Source: Cerasicoccus frondis
Lineage (GTDB): Bacteria; Verrucomicrobiota; Verrucomicrobiia; Opitutales; Cerasicoccaceae
Direction: 5' to 3'
DNA length: 64,000 nt
NCBI GenBank assembly: GCA_031296915.1
Contig: JAVDPC010000007.1
Coordinates: 1-64,000 of the forward strand
Of this stretch, positions 17,480 to 25,935 are shown piece after piece (position 1 is the first letter of the stretch; each line of letters begins with the position of its first letter). Under the pieces are notes generated by a model. It saw nothing but the letters and a program-made list of their open reading frames with translations, was not told where the DNA came from and did not search any database. Both the position numbers and the translations under genes were made by a program.

Positions 17480-18394
17480 TCAACCGCCGACTTCTAAATC
17501 CACATAAAGCAGGCGGTGGTCGCTGGCCTGGCTGGTCTCGGGTTGGCCATCGTAGATGTGCGTTTGGCCGCCCACGATGAACGGCGCCAGCGCGGGTGAG
17601 GCGAGGATGTAGTCGACGCGCTCGTATTTATCCTCGGCCCGATAATGAAAAGTCCACGCTTCGCCGCGAGAGTCGACGGCCTCTGGCAGTTGCGTTAACT
17701 CCGTCTTGCCGACGCTGAGAAAACGGCGGACAGGCGCGCTGCGTTTGGTGTCGTTGAAATCGCCCACGACTAGGTAACGCGGATCGCTGTCCGGCGGGTA
17801 GACCTCGCGAATAAAGTCCCTTGCCGCTTGGGCTTCACCCGTGCGGCGCGCGCCAGACTGCGGGTCGTCGTCGCGATTCGTCCAGCGGCTTTTCAAGTGC
17901 ACGACAAAGAGCGTCCACGCTGCGTCGCCTTCGCCAAAAGTGACTTCGAGCAAGCCGCGCTTGATCACCTCGCGGCCATCGAAGTATTTGAAATCCAGGT
18001 CGGTGTGGCCTTTTGCGGCGAACGGAATTTTCGATAGGACTGCGATGCGTCGATTTTCGTCAGGCCCGATCAGGCATTCGGCGTAAGGGTAGTCGAGGCC
18101 GGCCTTTTTTAAATCCTGTCGCAGCTCTTCCAAGTGCAGCGGTCCGCCGATTTCCTGCAGGGCGAGAATGTCGGGCTTCGCGGCGACAATGACTTTGCGC
18201 GCGGCGGTTTTCTCCGCTTCTGGCTTGGGATAAGCCATGCGATAATGCCCATCCACCCACCGGTCGGTATCGAGGTAATTGTAGAGATTGTAGCTCGCCA
18301 CGCGAACCGTCTCCGCCGCCAAAGAACCAGCGAAACATAAAACGACGAATAGCGCGAATGTCCGCGAATGTGTCAGGAGTTGATTCGTGTTCAT
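17480..18394 (-). CDS. Exported endonuclease/exonuclease/phosphatase-family protein
   Basis: A 304-residue protein with a signal peptide (residues 1-27, ending SLAAE). EEP-fold motifs are in order: VRVASYNLYNYL, DILALQEIGG (metal-binding Glu), KSRWTNRDDDPQSGARR, YLVVGDFND (Asp/Asn pair) and the terminal ASDHRLLYVD (catalytic Asp-His). Family members hydrolyse phosphodiesters in nucleic acids or other phosphoesters; export suggests a role in scavenging extracellular DNA or organic phosphate. All key residues are present, so it should be active. Next gene on the same strand upstream is the Ste24-like protease, 23 bases away. Confidence 0.85.
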   Translation of the reverse strand: MNTNQLLTHSRTFALFVVLCFAGSLAAETVRVASYNLYNYLDTDRWVDGHYRMAYPKPEAEKTAARKVIVAAKPDILALQEIGGPLHLEELRQDLKKAGLDYPYAECLIGPDENRRIAVLSKIPFAAKGHTDLDFKYFDGREVIKRGLLEVTFGEGDAAWTLFVVHLKSRWTNRDDDPQSGARRTGEAQAARDFIREVYPPDSDPRYLVVGDFNDTKRSAPVRRFLSVGKTELTQLPEAVDSRGEAWTFHYRAEDKYERVDYILASPALAPFIVGGQTHIYDGQPETSQASDHRLLYVDLEVGG

Positions 18395-18417
18395 TCGCGT
18401 AATTCGTCGTTAAAAGG

Positions 18418-19668
18418 TCATTTAGCTTTGAGCGCCGCTTCGCGTTCCAGCAGGTTCGGGTGGGAATAGTAGAACCAGCTAAAAGTCGGGTGGGGCGTCA
18501 GGTTGCTGAGATTCTTTTCGTGCATCTTGTGCAGGCTGGTGACGAGCGGCATCGGATCGTCGTTCATCATCATGCGTGCGTAGGCGTCGGCCTCGTATTC
18601 ATGCTTGCGGGACATGGTGTTGGAGACCGGGGTGAGCCAGAAGGTGAACAGGCCGCTGATCAGCATGAAGAGCAGCAATACCGGCGCCATGCCCGAAGCT
18701 GGATCGAAGCCAAAGTCGGTGTAGAACCACGCCTGCGTCGCGAGCCAGCCCATGATGCCGAAACACAGCAAACCGGCAAAGAACGCGATGCCGAGCATCT
18801 TTGGAATGTGCCCCTTTTTGTAATGGCCGATTTCGTGCGCGAGCACGGACTCCAGCTCGATGGGCTCGAGCTGCTCGATCAGGGTATCGTAAAGGACGAT
18901 TTTGCGAAACTTGCCAAAGCCGGTGAAAAAGGCGTTGGAGTGGCCGGAGCGCTTGCTGCCGTCCATCACGAGAATGGTTTTTGCGTTGAAGCCGGTGCGT
19001 TCGCCCAGGGCGAGCAGGCGATCGCGCAGCGGGCCTGCTTCCATCGGCGTGAGCTTGTTGAACAGCGGCATGATCACCCGTGGCGCCAGCACCATCAGGA
19101 TCAGCTGTAGCGCAAAGAAGGCCATGAAGCCCCAGAACCACCAACTGTTCGGCAGCCAGTTAAAAATGCTCAGCAACAGCGCCAACACGGGGATGCCCAG
19201 CACGGCGCCGATCGCCAGCGCGATCAGCTTGTCTTTGATCCAAAGTCCGACCGTGGATTTATTAAAGCCGAACTTCGCCTCCAGCTTAAACGTGCTGACC
19301 CATTCAAACGGCAGGCTTGGCAGCCCAATGATGATAAACGTCAAAAACAAGACCACGGCCTGGCCCCAGACGCCTTCGCCCAGCAGGCCAGTCAGGGAAT
19401 TATACAGCCAGGCGAGAAAGCCGGTGGCCACGATCAGCGCGAGCATGAGGGCGTCGTAAATCAGCTCCTTGCGGCCAAGGCTGTTCTTGGCCAAAGTGTA
19501 GTCGACGGACTTGCGGTAAGTTTCCTCGTCGACGACTTCACGGTAGGCGTCGGGAATGCGGTCTTTATTCGCCAGCACTTCTTTGCGATTGAGGCATGAC
19601 AGGCGAAACTCCATCGCGGTTTTGGCGATGATCAATACGAGGAAGACGACAATGGGCGTGGTCAGCAT
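18418..19668 (-). CDS. M48 metallopeptidase, Ste24/CAAX-protease-1 type
   Basis: A 416-residue integral membrane protein with about seven hydrophobic spans. The zinc motif is LAHEIGHYKKGH (HExxH, near residue 281), and the third ligand is in the downstream EYEADAYA segment. The N-terminal peptidase_M48_N region and GFNKSTVGLWIKDKL match the Ste24 family. Bacterial members act in membrane-protein quality control or proteolysis within the inner membrane. Complete in length and motifs. Confidence 0.88.
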   Translation of the reverse strand: MLTTPIVVFLVLIIAKTAMEFRLSCLNRKEVLANKDRIPDAYREVVDEETYRKSVDYTLAKNSLGRKELIYDALMLALIVATGFLAWLYNSLTGLLGEGVWGQAVVLFLTFIIIGLPSLPFEWVSTFKLEAKFGFNKSTVGLWIKDKLIALAIGAVLGIPVLALLLSIFNWLPNSWWFWGFMAFFALQLILMVLAPRVIMPLFNKLTPMEAGPLRDRLLALGERTGFNAKTILVMDGSKRSGHSNAFFTGFGKFRKIVLYDTLIEQLEPIELESVLAHEIGHYKKGHIPKMLGIAFFAGLLCFGIMGWLATQAWFYTDFGFDPASGMAPVLLLFMLISGLFTFWLTPVSNTMSRKHEYEADAYARMMMNDDPMPLVTSLHKMHEKNLSNLTPHPTFSWFYYSHPNLLEREAALKAK

Positions 19669-19677
19669 AGAACTATT

Positions 19678-20340
19678 TTAACGAATCAAAATCGGGATTA
19701 GTTGCTCAAGGTTTTGGATTTCGTAGGTGGGTTCAAGCTGTTTATCGCGAAATGGGCGCCCCTTGCGGTTGAGCCAAACCGTGTCAATGCCGACTGCAGA
19801 GGCCCCCCGGATGTCGGACGAGAGGGAATCGCCGACGTGCAGGGCCTGTTCCGGGCGGATGTCCATGGTTTCCAGGGCTGCATGAAAAATCTCCGGGCGC
19901 GGCTTGTAGGAGCGGACTTGTTCGCTGGTGATCAGCCGCTCAAAGCGCCAGCCGCAACTTTGCGCCGCGAGCTGGATGTCCTGCATGTCGATGTTTGATA
20001 CGATGCAGATGGGAATCGGACAATGCTCCAGAAACGACGTGCTTTCGGGGAACGGTTCGGGCGCCTGCCAATAGTCGTAGAGTGCTTGCGACATGGCGAG
20101 TGGGTCGCCGTCTACACCCGCTTCTTGCATCGCGAGTTCGAGTGATTGCAGCTCGATCGCACGTTGGGTCTGAAACGTCGCGCCGTGCGACTCAGCGCAA
20201 AGTTGGGCGAAAAGCGTGGACCAACGCAGGCCAAAGGCTTGCCTATTGGCGCCGGCTTGGGCGCAGATTGCCTCAATCACAGGATCGTCTTCGGCGACGA
20301 GCGTGCCGTAGAAATCAAGAAACAGGGCAGAGTAGTGCAT
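19678..20340 (-). CDS. HAD-superfamily hydrolase
   Basis: The ATG at 20338-20340 is preferred because the protein then begins MHYSALFLDFYGTLV, the HAD motif I with the nucleophile Asp and acid/base position normally four residues apart (DFYGT). Motif II is ICIVSNIDMQ, motif III Lys lies in SYKPRPEIFHAAL, and motif IV is HVGDSLSSDIRGA. About 220 residues with a helical cap after motif I, as in phosphoglycolate-phosphatase or haloacid-dehalogenase-like enzymes. Note Tyr in place of the usual second Asp neighbour (DFYGT rather than DxDGT), common in the YjjG/HAD-2-like group. Substrate unknown. Confidence 0.85.
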   Translation of the reverse strand: MHYSALFLDFYGTLVAEDDPVIEAICAQAGANRQAFGLRWSTLFAQLCAESHGATFQTQRAIELQSLELAMQEAGVDGDPLAMSQALYDYWQAPEPFPESTSFLEHCPIPICIVSNIDMQDIQLAAQSCGWRFERLITSEQVRSYKPRPEIFHAALETMDIRPEQALHVGDSLSSDIRGASAVGIDTVWLNRKGRPFRDKQLEPTYEIQNLEQLIPILIR

Positions 20341-20385
20341 CCAATTAATCCTGCGGGAATTTATGCATTTGCACAATGTGCAAAT

Positions 20386-21045
20386 CTATCGGTCCAGCGG
20401 GACGCTGGCTTTAAAATCGCGCAGTTCGCCGATCATCCAACGGCGCTCGTCTTCGCTCAAGTTCGAGCCGAACTTGATCTGCTTCTTGCCGTGGTGGATG
20501 CACACGCCGTAGACCGGCTTGTAGTTTTGCTGGTAAAGTTCGCCTTCGTCGATCTCGGTAATGGCGTCGAGTTGTGTGCTTTTGCGCCAGCGCAGGCTCT
20601 TGATCGACCAGATGACGGACGCCTCTTGCGTGTCGATGGCGATCGTGGTTTCGGCAAAAACGGTCATCATTACCCACGCAATCAGGAACAACCCGGCGGC
20701 CACGAAAATCGACAGAAACCAAAGCATGCCGTATTCGCCTTTGCGGAACAGGTCCACGACGGCAAACCACACAAAGCTGTTCCAGAATAGCGCAAAGACC
20801 AGAAAGAAGCAACCCGCGCCCTTGAGTCCATTGCGCGGAATAATGAACCCCATCGAATCGGCCTCACGATAGTGCTGAATCTTGGAGTCATCCGGTTTGG
20901 CAATGCGCGAGATCCCCACGCTGTCACGTAACAGGTGAGACAATCGATGATACTCGCCGCAGCCCGGGCAATGCGCCACGCCCTCGGCGAGATTCACGCG
21001 TGCGTTCGGGATGCCGGCATTGCAGGTCGGGCAGATTGGTTTCAT
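20386..21045 (-). CDS. Membrane protein with N-terminal zinc ribbon
   Basis: A 219-residue protein starting MKPICPTCNAGIP and continuing to HCPGCGEYH: two CxxC pairs 17 residues apart, a zinc ribbon. Two hydrophobic spans follow at about residues 77-95 and 103-125, then a C-terminal soluble part with strand-rich segments (IDTQEASVIWSIKSLRW). The last ~90 residues resemble a PH-like fold seen in other small bacterial membrane proteins, but this is a loose impression. Function not recognised. Confidence 0.6.
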   Translation of the reverse strand: MKPICPTCNAGIPNARVNLAEGVAHCPGCGEYHRLSHLLRDSVGISRIAKPDDSKIQHYREADSMGFIIPRNGLKGAGCFFLVFALFWNSFVWFAVVDLFRKGEYGMLWFLSIFVAAGLFLIAWVMMTVFAETTIAIDTQEASVIWSIKSLRWRKSTQLDAITEIDEGELYQQNYKPVYGVCIHHGKKQIKFGSNLSEDERRWMIGELRDFKASVPLDR

Positions 21046-21437
21046 GTGAGTAGCTGGTTAGTGCGCCTAAGCTACCACGTTTCCTCCGCGCCCGGAATTA
21101 CAATCTCACGGCGGGATTATCATTGGGGAGGGAGGGTGGCGCGGATCGTTTCTCTCGACTCGCAGTTGCGTAATGGCCAGCGGTCGGGATGTAGGGCTCG
21201 CGCTTGCGCGACGCCGCTTCCGCTCAAGGACACTGTTCCACCTAATGCGGCATCGCGCAAGCGCGAGCCCTACATTCCAGACTGAAACGAAAGGCGATGA
21301 GTCTGCTTTTTAGTCACAGCTTTTGGGGGACTATGCTGATGGAGATGAGCATATTGTACTTTACGGTTGGTGGTAGCACGCTTAGTTTCCCGTCGTGATA
21401 CTTCACCAACTGCATTCCCCAATCCTGTTTTACGTCA
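21046..21437. other. Intergenic stretch with repeat C, 392 bases
   Basis: Holds the palindromic repeat at 21191-21273 and otherwise no gene. From about 21300 onward the composition turns AT-richer and continues so through the two genes to the right, which suggests the left edge of an acquired segment lies here. No tRNA or direct-repeat attachment site is visible. Confidence 0.5.
21191..21273. repeat. REPIN-like palindromic repeat C (GTAG...CTAC)
   Basis: Left arm 21191-21217 begins gtagggctcgcgcttgcgcg; right arm 21247-21273 is its inverse with one mismatch in 27 and ends CTAC. The arm and part of the spacer (ccacctaatgcggc) are shared with repeat D at 29866-29961, so C and D are copies of one element. 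Confidence 0.8.
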
Positions 21438-22523
21438 ATGAAAGAGCCTGAAATCGTTTTGGAGGAATACTCGCCGCATGGAAATCTTTACGCAGTTGTA
21501 GAGCAGGACGATCGTGTCGCCTACCTTTACCTCAAGGCTCCAAGTAATGAGGCATTCGGGCTCAAGACATGCTGGATCCGAAACTTAGGTGAAGCTCCTG
21601 ACCAGCTTGATTACGAATCCATGAACGTTGGAGTGCCTCCGATGCTTCCCAAATCATTTTGTAAGGATCCTGCAGGTGCTGAAGCATTGAGAGCAGAGTC
21701 CCTACAACTTGTTTGGTTTCCGGAAGGCGACGGTATTGCTCTTTTAGAGAATGGACGATACTTAGCCGTGATTCCGCCTTGGGGTGGTATGGATGGGTTT
21801 GACGGTTATGCCCGGGATTGCCTTGGGCAATCACCATTGGCATGGGGGTTGGAAGATACGAGTGTAATGGACGAGAGGATTCAGCAAGCCATCGATTACT
21901 GGGCACAATGGGATCGATCACCGAGTCCGTGGGAAGTATGCCAAGATGCATTCATGGCAGTCTACGAGCAAGCGCTTGGTCCGCACAAGCGCTACTTTGC
22001 AATTGATGGAGGTAACTGGCCAGCGCGGGCTTTGGTGTTATTCGAGAATTCGGACAAGGTATATCTGTTGACTTTGGGGATATCCCTCCGCCCACAGCCT
22101 GCCGTAGAAATGCACTACGAAGATCCTATGGATTATCGCAGATTTGAGTTTGCGGCCTGTTTTTCCAAGGAGATCTCCGAGGAAACCATACTCGCTTTTG
22201 CTTCATATTTGAGTGCTCAAGCGACTCTTCCCTGGAATCAGTTTACATTTTTTGGTGACGGGCACACTGTCCTTTGTGACTCTCTGGCGAACGATGCCTC
22301 ACTCAAAGATTTTAATTCGGTGCTCTTGAAAGAAAATCCCATTGATGCGCCAGATATCCAAACACCTCGGACCCAAGGTGAAAAGGTGAGCCTGCTTTGG
22401 GCGATACCCTTGACGGCGGAAGAACGCAACTTTTCGGAAAGTCATTCAAGCAAAGACCTCTGCGCGTTGTTTCCTTCGGCGACGCCATCTTGCGTGATTG
22501 CGGAACGAAAACGGGTGATTTAA
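21438..22523 (+). CDS. SUFU-domain protein, possible immunity protein
   Basis: A 361-residue soluble protein. The C-terminal ~200 residues resemble the suppressor-of-fused domain (PF05076): KVYLLTLGISLRP, RRFEFAACF, LPWNQFTFFGDGHTV and, near the end, VSLLWAIPLTAEERNF, which matches the family's conserved PIT-x-x-E end. The N-terminal ~150 residues are of unknown type (SPHGNLYAVVEQDDRVAYLYL). Bacterial SUFU proteins are often immunity proteins of polymorphic toxin systems (family knowledge). Base composition is visibly AT-richer than flanking genes, suggesting transfer. No toxin gene is visible next to it, so an orphan immunity gene is possible. Domain assignment is by recalled motif. Confidence 0.6.
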   Translation: MKEPEIVLEEYSPHGNLYAVVEQDDRVAYLYLKAPSNEAFGLKTCWIRNLGEAPDQLDYESMNVGVPPMLPKSFCKDPAGAEALRAESLQLVWFPEGDGIALLENGRYLAVIPPWGGMDGFDGYARDCLGQSPLAWGLEDTSVMDERIQQAIDYWAQWDRSPSPWEVCQDAFMAVYEQALGPHKRYFAIDGGNWPARALVLFENSDKVYLLTLGISLRPQPAVEMHYEDPMDYRRFEFAACFSKEISEETILAFASYLSAQATLPWNQFTFFGDGHTVLCDSLANDASLKDFNSVLLKENPIDAPDIQTPRTQGEKVSLLWAIPLTAEERNFSESHSSKDLCALFPSATPSCVIAERKRVI

Positions 22524-22565
22524 TGTTGTATTTCACCTCGTATTCTCAAATTTAACTGAAATGAG

Positions 22566-22964
22566 ATGGCTGCAGTTCGTTACAGATTGATGAGCCTTCA
22601 AATGTTAAAAGATCTTTTCCATGAGTCATTGCCGAGCTACCTAGATTTTGACGGAAATTACGACAAGAGCTTTTATGGAAGCCTCAAAAATCTGATGGAA
22701 ATGCCAGAGTATGAGTTAGCTTTCTCGCCCTATGTTGAATTGGCTAAATCATGCGGTATGACTTCGATGAGTCTGAAAAGAAGTTTAGAAACAGGACGAT
22801 TATATCTATGGAATGTAAATCTAGGAGGTCATGCTCCGATGTTAGAATTGCGTCCTGTTAAGTTAGATCATGTCTTGGATCTTAATTTGATGAAGCGTCT
22901 TCATGAAAATTGGGCGAGATTGCTCGGATGTGATATTGATGATGAGCCAGGATATTTAATATAG
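22566..22964 (+). CDS. Hypothetical protein in AT-rich insert
   Basis: A 132-residue soluble protein, tail-to-head with the SUFU gene and 42 bases after it. It is AT-rich at codon level, unlike the GC-rich ole genes to the right. It is mixed alpha/beta with SLPSYLDFDGNYDKSFYGSL and a C-terminal LHENWARLLGCDIDDEP. No family recognised. Its place and composition suggest it came in with the SUFU gene, and a second small immunity-type protein is one guess. The start at 22566 is the first ATG of the frame. Confidence 0.5.
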   Translation: MAAVRYRLMSLQMLKDLFHESLPSYLDFDGNYDKSFYGSLKNLMEMPEYELAFSPYVELAKSCGMTSMSLKRSLETGRLYLWNVNLGGHAPMLELRPVKLDHVLDLNLMKRLHENWARLLGCDIDDEPGYLI

Positions 22965-23002
22965 GAGTTGGCCGCGATAAACCTATTTATGTTGTCACAA
23001 AC

Positions 23003-23869
23003 TCACTCCCGCAAAAACTCCGTGATCACGCCCCGTGCCTCCGCGCCGGCGTCTTCGAGGACGTAGTGGTCGCAGTCGGGGTAGAGCTGGACCTTCGCGT
23101 CGGGGAAGCGGGTGCGCCATTCGGCGAGGAAGTGGTTGTTGAAGCAGAAATCTTTTTGACCCCACAGAATGAGCATCGGGCGGTCTTTGAACTGCGCGAG
23201 GCCGTCTTCCACGCGCTGGAGCGTGGCGTAGCTGGGGTGTGAGGCGTCCAGCGGGATGTCCGCCACGAAGCGGTGGGTGGCGATGCGGTTGGCCCAGTTG
23301 TTGTAGGGGAAAATGAAGCCCGATTTGACGTCGGCGGGGAGGCCCTTGGAGGAGGCCATGGTCAGCGCCGGAGCGGCAAAGGCGTTGAACCCGCGCACGA
23401 TCCATTCGCCGAAGCCGGGGACCTTGCACAGGGCGATGCGCTTGGGGATGCGCTGCGAGCGGAAGGCCGCGGTGTTGAGCACGACGATGCGCTTGACCTT
23501 GTCGGGCATGGCTTCGGCGAGGCCCATGCCGATCGCGCCGCCCCAGTCGTGGACGATCAGCGAAAACGACTCCAGCCCGAGCTCGTTGACGAGCGCCTTG
23601 ACGTTGTCGATGTGGTCCTGCAGGCGGTAGGTCCACTGCTGCGGTTTGTCCGAGAGGCCGCAGCCGATGTGGTCGGGCGCGATGCAGCGGTGGGTCGCGG
23701 ACAGCTCTTTGATGACGTCGCGGTAAAAGAAGGACCACGTCGGGTTGCCGTGGAGCATGATGACGGCTTCGCCCGCACCCTCGTCGACGTAGTGCAGGCG
23801 GCCGGCCGACGTTTCCAGCCAGTGGGACGCAAAGGGGTACAGCGCGCGGATGTTGGCGGGGAGTTCCAT
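23003..23869 (-). CDS. oleB: OleB-like alpha/beta hydrolase (beta-lactone decarboxylase)
   Basis: A ~288-residue haloalkane-dehalogenase-like hydrolase. HGNPTWSF (near residue 40) carries the family Asn, LIVHDWGGAIG holds the nucleophile Asp (about residue 108), and DCDHYVLEDAG near the C-terminus holds the catalytic His. OleB decarboxylates a cis-beta-lactone to a long-chain olefin in head-to-head hydrocarbon synthesis. Identification relies on linkage to oleA directly upstream: the oleA stop is at 23872-23874 and this ATG at 23867-23869. An alternative ATG 9 bases further upstream overlaps oleA. Without that context a haloalkane dehalogenase would be the other reading. Confidence 0.75.
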   Translation of the reverse strand: MELPANIRALYPFASHWLETSAGRLHYVDEGAGEAVIMLHGNPTWSFFYRDVIKELSATHRCIAPDHIGCGLSDKPQQWTYRLQDHIDNVKALVNELGLESFSLIVHDWGGAIGMGLAEAMPDKVKRIVVLNTAAFRSQRIPKRIALCKVPGFGEWIVRGFNAFAAPALTMASSKGLPADVKSGFIFPYNNWANRIATHRFVADIPLDASHPSYATLQRVEDGLAQFKDRPMLILWGQKDFCFNNHFLAEWRTRFPDAKVQLYPDCDHYVLEDAGAEARGVITEFLRE

Positions 23870-23871
23870 TG

Positions 23872-24906
23872 TTAGCATTCGAGGGCGAGCATCGCGCAGA
23901 CGAGGCCGCTGCCGATGCCGAGCAGCGCGGCCTTGGAGCCGGTGGTCAGCGCGTCGGTTTCGCGGGCCTTGGCGAGGGTGAGCGGGAGGGAGACGGAGCC
24001 GACGTTGCCCCATTCCTCAAAGGTGGAAAAATCCTTGTCGAGCGCGAGGCCGAGGCCTTCGAAGAGCGCACGCTGGTGACGTCGGCCAACCTGGTGGCAG
24101 ATCACGCGGTCGGGCGTGTCGGTGGTCCAACCGGTGTGGCTCTGGAAGCGCGTCCAGGTCTGCTGGGCGAGGTTGACGCCCGCCGCGAGCAGCGCCTCGG
24201 AGTCGGTTTGCATATCCAGCTCGCCGCCAGTGGAGTCGCCTTGGCAAAGTTGGTTGGCGGTGGAGTCGCTGCCGGTCACGCCGCCGATGATGCGGGGGCA
24301 GGGGGCGTCGGTCTCCTCGGTGCGGCAGAGGACCGCGGCCACGGCGCCGGCGCCGATGGTGAGGTTGGCAAAATACGGTTTCACGCTTTTGCGCGTGTGG
24401 TCGCCCTCCAGCAGGACGCGGAGCGTGCGCTCGATCAGGGGGCGCCCGTTTTCGCCGGAAACGAGGAGCACGCGGCGGACTTGCCCGCTTTCGATCAGGC
24501 CGCCCGCGACCATCAGGCCGTTGATGAAGCCCAGGCAGGCGTTGGATAAATCAAAGAGCTGACAGTGCTGGCCGAGGCCGAGCTCGTGGTGGACGGCGGC
24601 TGCGGTGGCGGGCTCCAAGCGGTCGCGGCACACGGCGCAGTGGATGACGAGATCGATGTCGCCGGGGCCAAACTTGGACTGCGCGAGCGCTTTTTTGCCG
24701 GCTTCGGCGGAGGCGGCGGACGGGCGGTGCCCGAGCGGCCAGAAACGGCGCTCGCGAATGCCGGTCATCAGCTCCAGGCGACCGGCGGGCAGCTTGAGTC
24801 GCTCGTAGAGCGGGGCCAGGCGCGCCTCGATGTCGTCCGAAGTCCAGACTTCGGGCGGCTCGGCGTAGGCCAGGCTCTCAATGGCCAACTGCGAAAAGGT
24901 AAACAT
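23872..24906 (-). CDS. oleA: OleA-like thiolase, head-to-head acyl-CoA condensation
   Basis: A 344-residue thiolase-fold protein related to FabH. The catalytic Cys is in DLSNACLGFING (residue 124). A Glu in CRDRLEPATA (residue 98) lies 26 residues before it, the same spacing as the Glu117-Cys143 pair described for Xanthomonas OleA; that Glu separates OleA from FabH. The other catalytic residues appear as ICHQVGRRHQ (His) and EEWGNVGSVS (Asn). OleA condenses two fatty acyl-CoAs to a beta-keto acid. It is clearly different from the true FabH at 46733-47728. oleB follows directly, but no oleC or oleD is in the window. Confidence 0.82.
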   Translation of the reverse strand: MFTFSQLAIESLAYAEPPEVWTSDDIEARLAPLYERLKLPAGRLELMTGIRERRFWPLGHRPSAASAEAGKKALAQSKFGPGDIDLVIHCAVCRDRLEPATAAAVHHELGLGQHCQLFDLSNACLGFINGLMVAGGLIESGQVRRVLLVSGENGRPLIERTLRVLLEGDHTRKSVKPYFANLTIGAGAVAAVLCRTEETDAPCPRIIGGVTGSDSTANQLCQGDSTGGELDMQTDSEALLAAGVNLAQQTWTRFQSHTGWTTDTPDRVICHQVGRRHQRALFEGLGLALDKDFSTFEEWGNVGSVSLPLTLAKARETDALTTGSKAALLGIGSGLVCAMLALEC

Positions 24907-24980
24907 GGCAAACGCGCAGTTGTGGGCAATAACCCTCGCCGGGGCAAGCGCATATCGTCGCAGCCCGCGAGACGCAGTGG

Positions 24981-25149
24981 TTCACGCGAAGGCGCGAAGA
25001 ACCACCGAGACGTGGATGTTTCTCACGGAGACACGGAGGCACGAAGAGAGAAACTCATAAAACAACGTCCTGCTGGCTCTGTGCCTTCGTGCCTCCGTGA
25101 GAGAAAATCGTCTGCCCCTCAGCTCTTGCGGCTTCGCGCCTTCGCGTGA
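24981..25149. repeat. Nested inverted-repeat element, MITE-like, gene-less
   Basis: Outer arms: ttcacgcgaaggcgcgaag (24981-24999) and its inverse cttcgcgccttcgcgtga (25132-25149), an 18-base perfect match. Inner arms near 25021-25050 and 25078-25105 (tctcacggag...cacgaag against cttcgtgcctccgtgaga) form a second palindrome. It fills most of the 309-base gap between the divergent oleA and zinc-ribbon genes. The cacgaaggcac-type words recur in the elements at 27475-27921 and 28505-28704. No coding potential. Confidence 0.7.
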
Positions 25150-25215
25150 GACAATAAGTTGCCTCGCCGCCACATTTCCTCGCAGAAAAGACTTTATTGC
25201 TGCGCCGCCCGGTGC

Positions 25216-25935
25216 ATGATGCAAAGCGTGGACCCCGAGATTGAGCAGCTACTAATTTTGCAGGAGCGCGACACGCGGCTCTTTAACATCGAGCAATCGC
25301 TGAAATCGATTCCGCTCGAAGTCGCCAAATACGAGAAGAAAATCGCTGAAGAGGAGGCCGCGCTCGCCGCCGCCCACAAGGAGCTGCAGCAGCTCGAAGT
25401 GCGCCGCAAGGATCTCGACAACGATGTGAAGTCCGCCGAGGAGCAAATCGTGAAGTACAAAAACCAGCAACTGCTGGTGAAGAAAAACGATGAGTACCAG
25501 GCGCTCACGCATGAGATCGAGCAGACCGAAGCCAAGGTTAGCGATCTCGAAGAAGCCGAGATCGGCCTGATGCTTGAGATCGACGAAGGCAACGAAGCCT
25601 ACGCGAAAACGAAGGCTGAAAGCGACGAACGCCTCCAGCTTTTCCGCGACGAAATCGAAACCTTGAAAGACCGCGACCAAACGCTGAAGGGGCAGGTCGA
25701 CGCCGTGAAGGCCGAAGTCGCCGCTGCCGAGGCGCAGTGTGCGCAAAAGTATTTGGAGTCTTACAAGCGTGTGAAAATGCGTCGCCCGAAGCCCATTTAC
25801 GTGGCGCCGATTGAGGAGCACAAGTGCGGCGGTTGCCACCTGAAGGTGTCCAGCGAAACCGAGTCCGCCACCCGCCAGCAGAACGAGCCCGTCCATTGCG
25901 AAAACTGCGGGCGCGTGGTCTACTGGGAATTGTGA
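25216..25935 (+). CDS. Coiled-coil zinc-ribbon protein (CT398/zf-RING_7 type)
   Basis: A 239-residue protein using the ATG at 25216 (MMQSVDPEIEQLL). Residues about 10-180 form a long antiparallel coiled coil rich in E, K, L and A, and the C-terminus is a zinc ribbon with HKCGGCHLKV and HCENCGRVVYW (two CxxC). This is the layout of the chlamydial CT398 / C4-type zinc-ribbon family found throughout PVC bacteria and others; in Chlamydia it was linked to sigma-54 and secretion partners. The exact role here is unknown. Its stop overlaps the SMR gene start (TGATG). Confidence 0.8.
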   Translation: MMQSVDPEIEQLLILQERDTRLFNIEQSLKSIPLEVAKYEKKIAEEEAALAAAHKELQQLEVRRKDLDNDVKSAEEQIVKYKNQQLLVKKNDEYQALTHEIEQTEAKVSDLEEAEIGLMLEIDEGNEAYAKTKAESDERLQLFRDEIETLKDRDQTLKGQVDAVKAEVAAAEAQCAQKYLESYKRVKMRRPKPIYVAPIEEHKCGGCHLKVSSETESATRQQNEPVHCENCGRVVYWEL

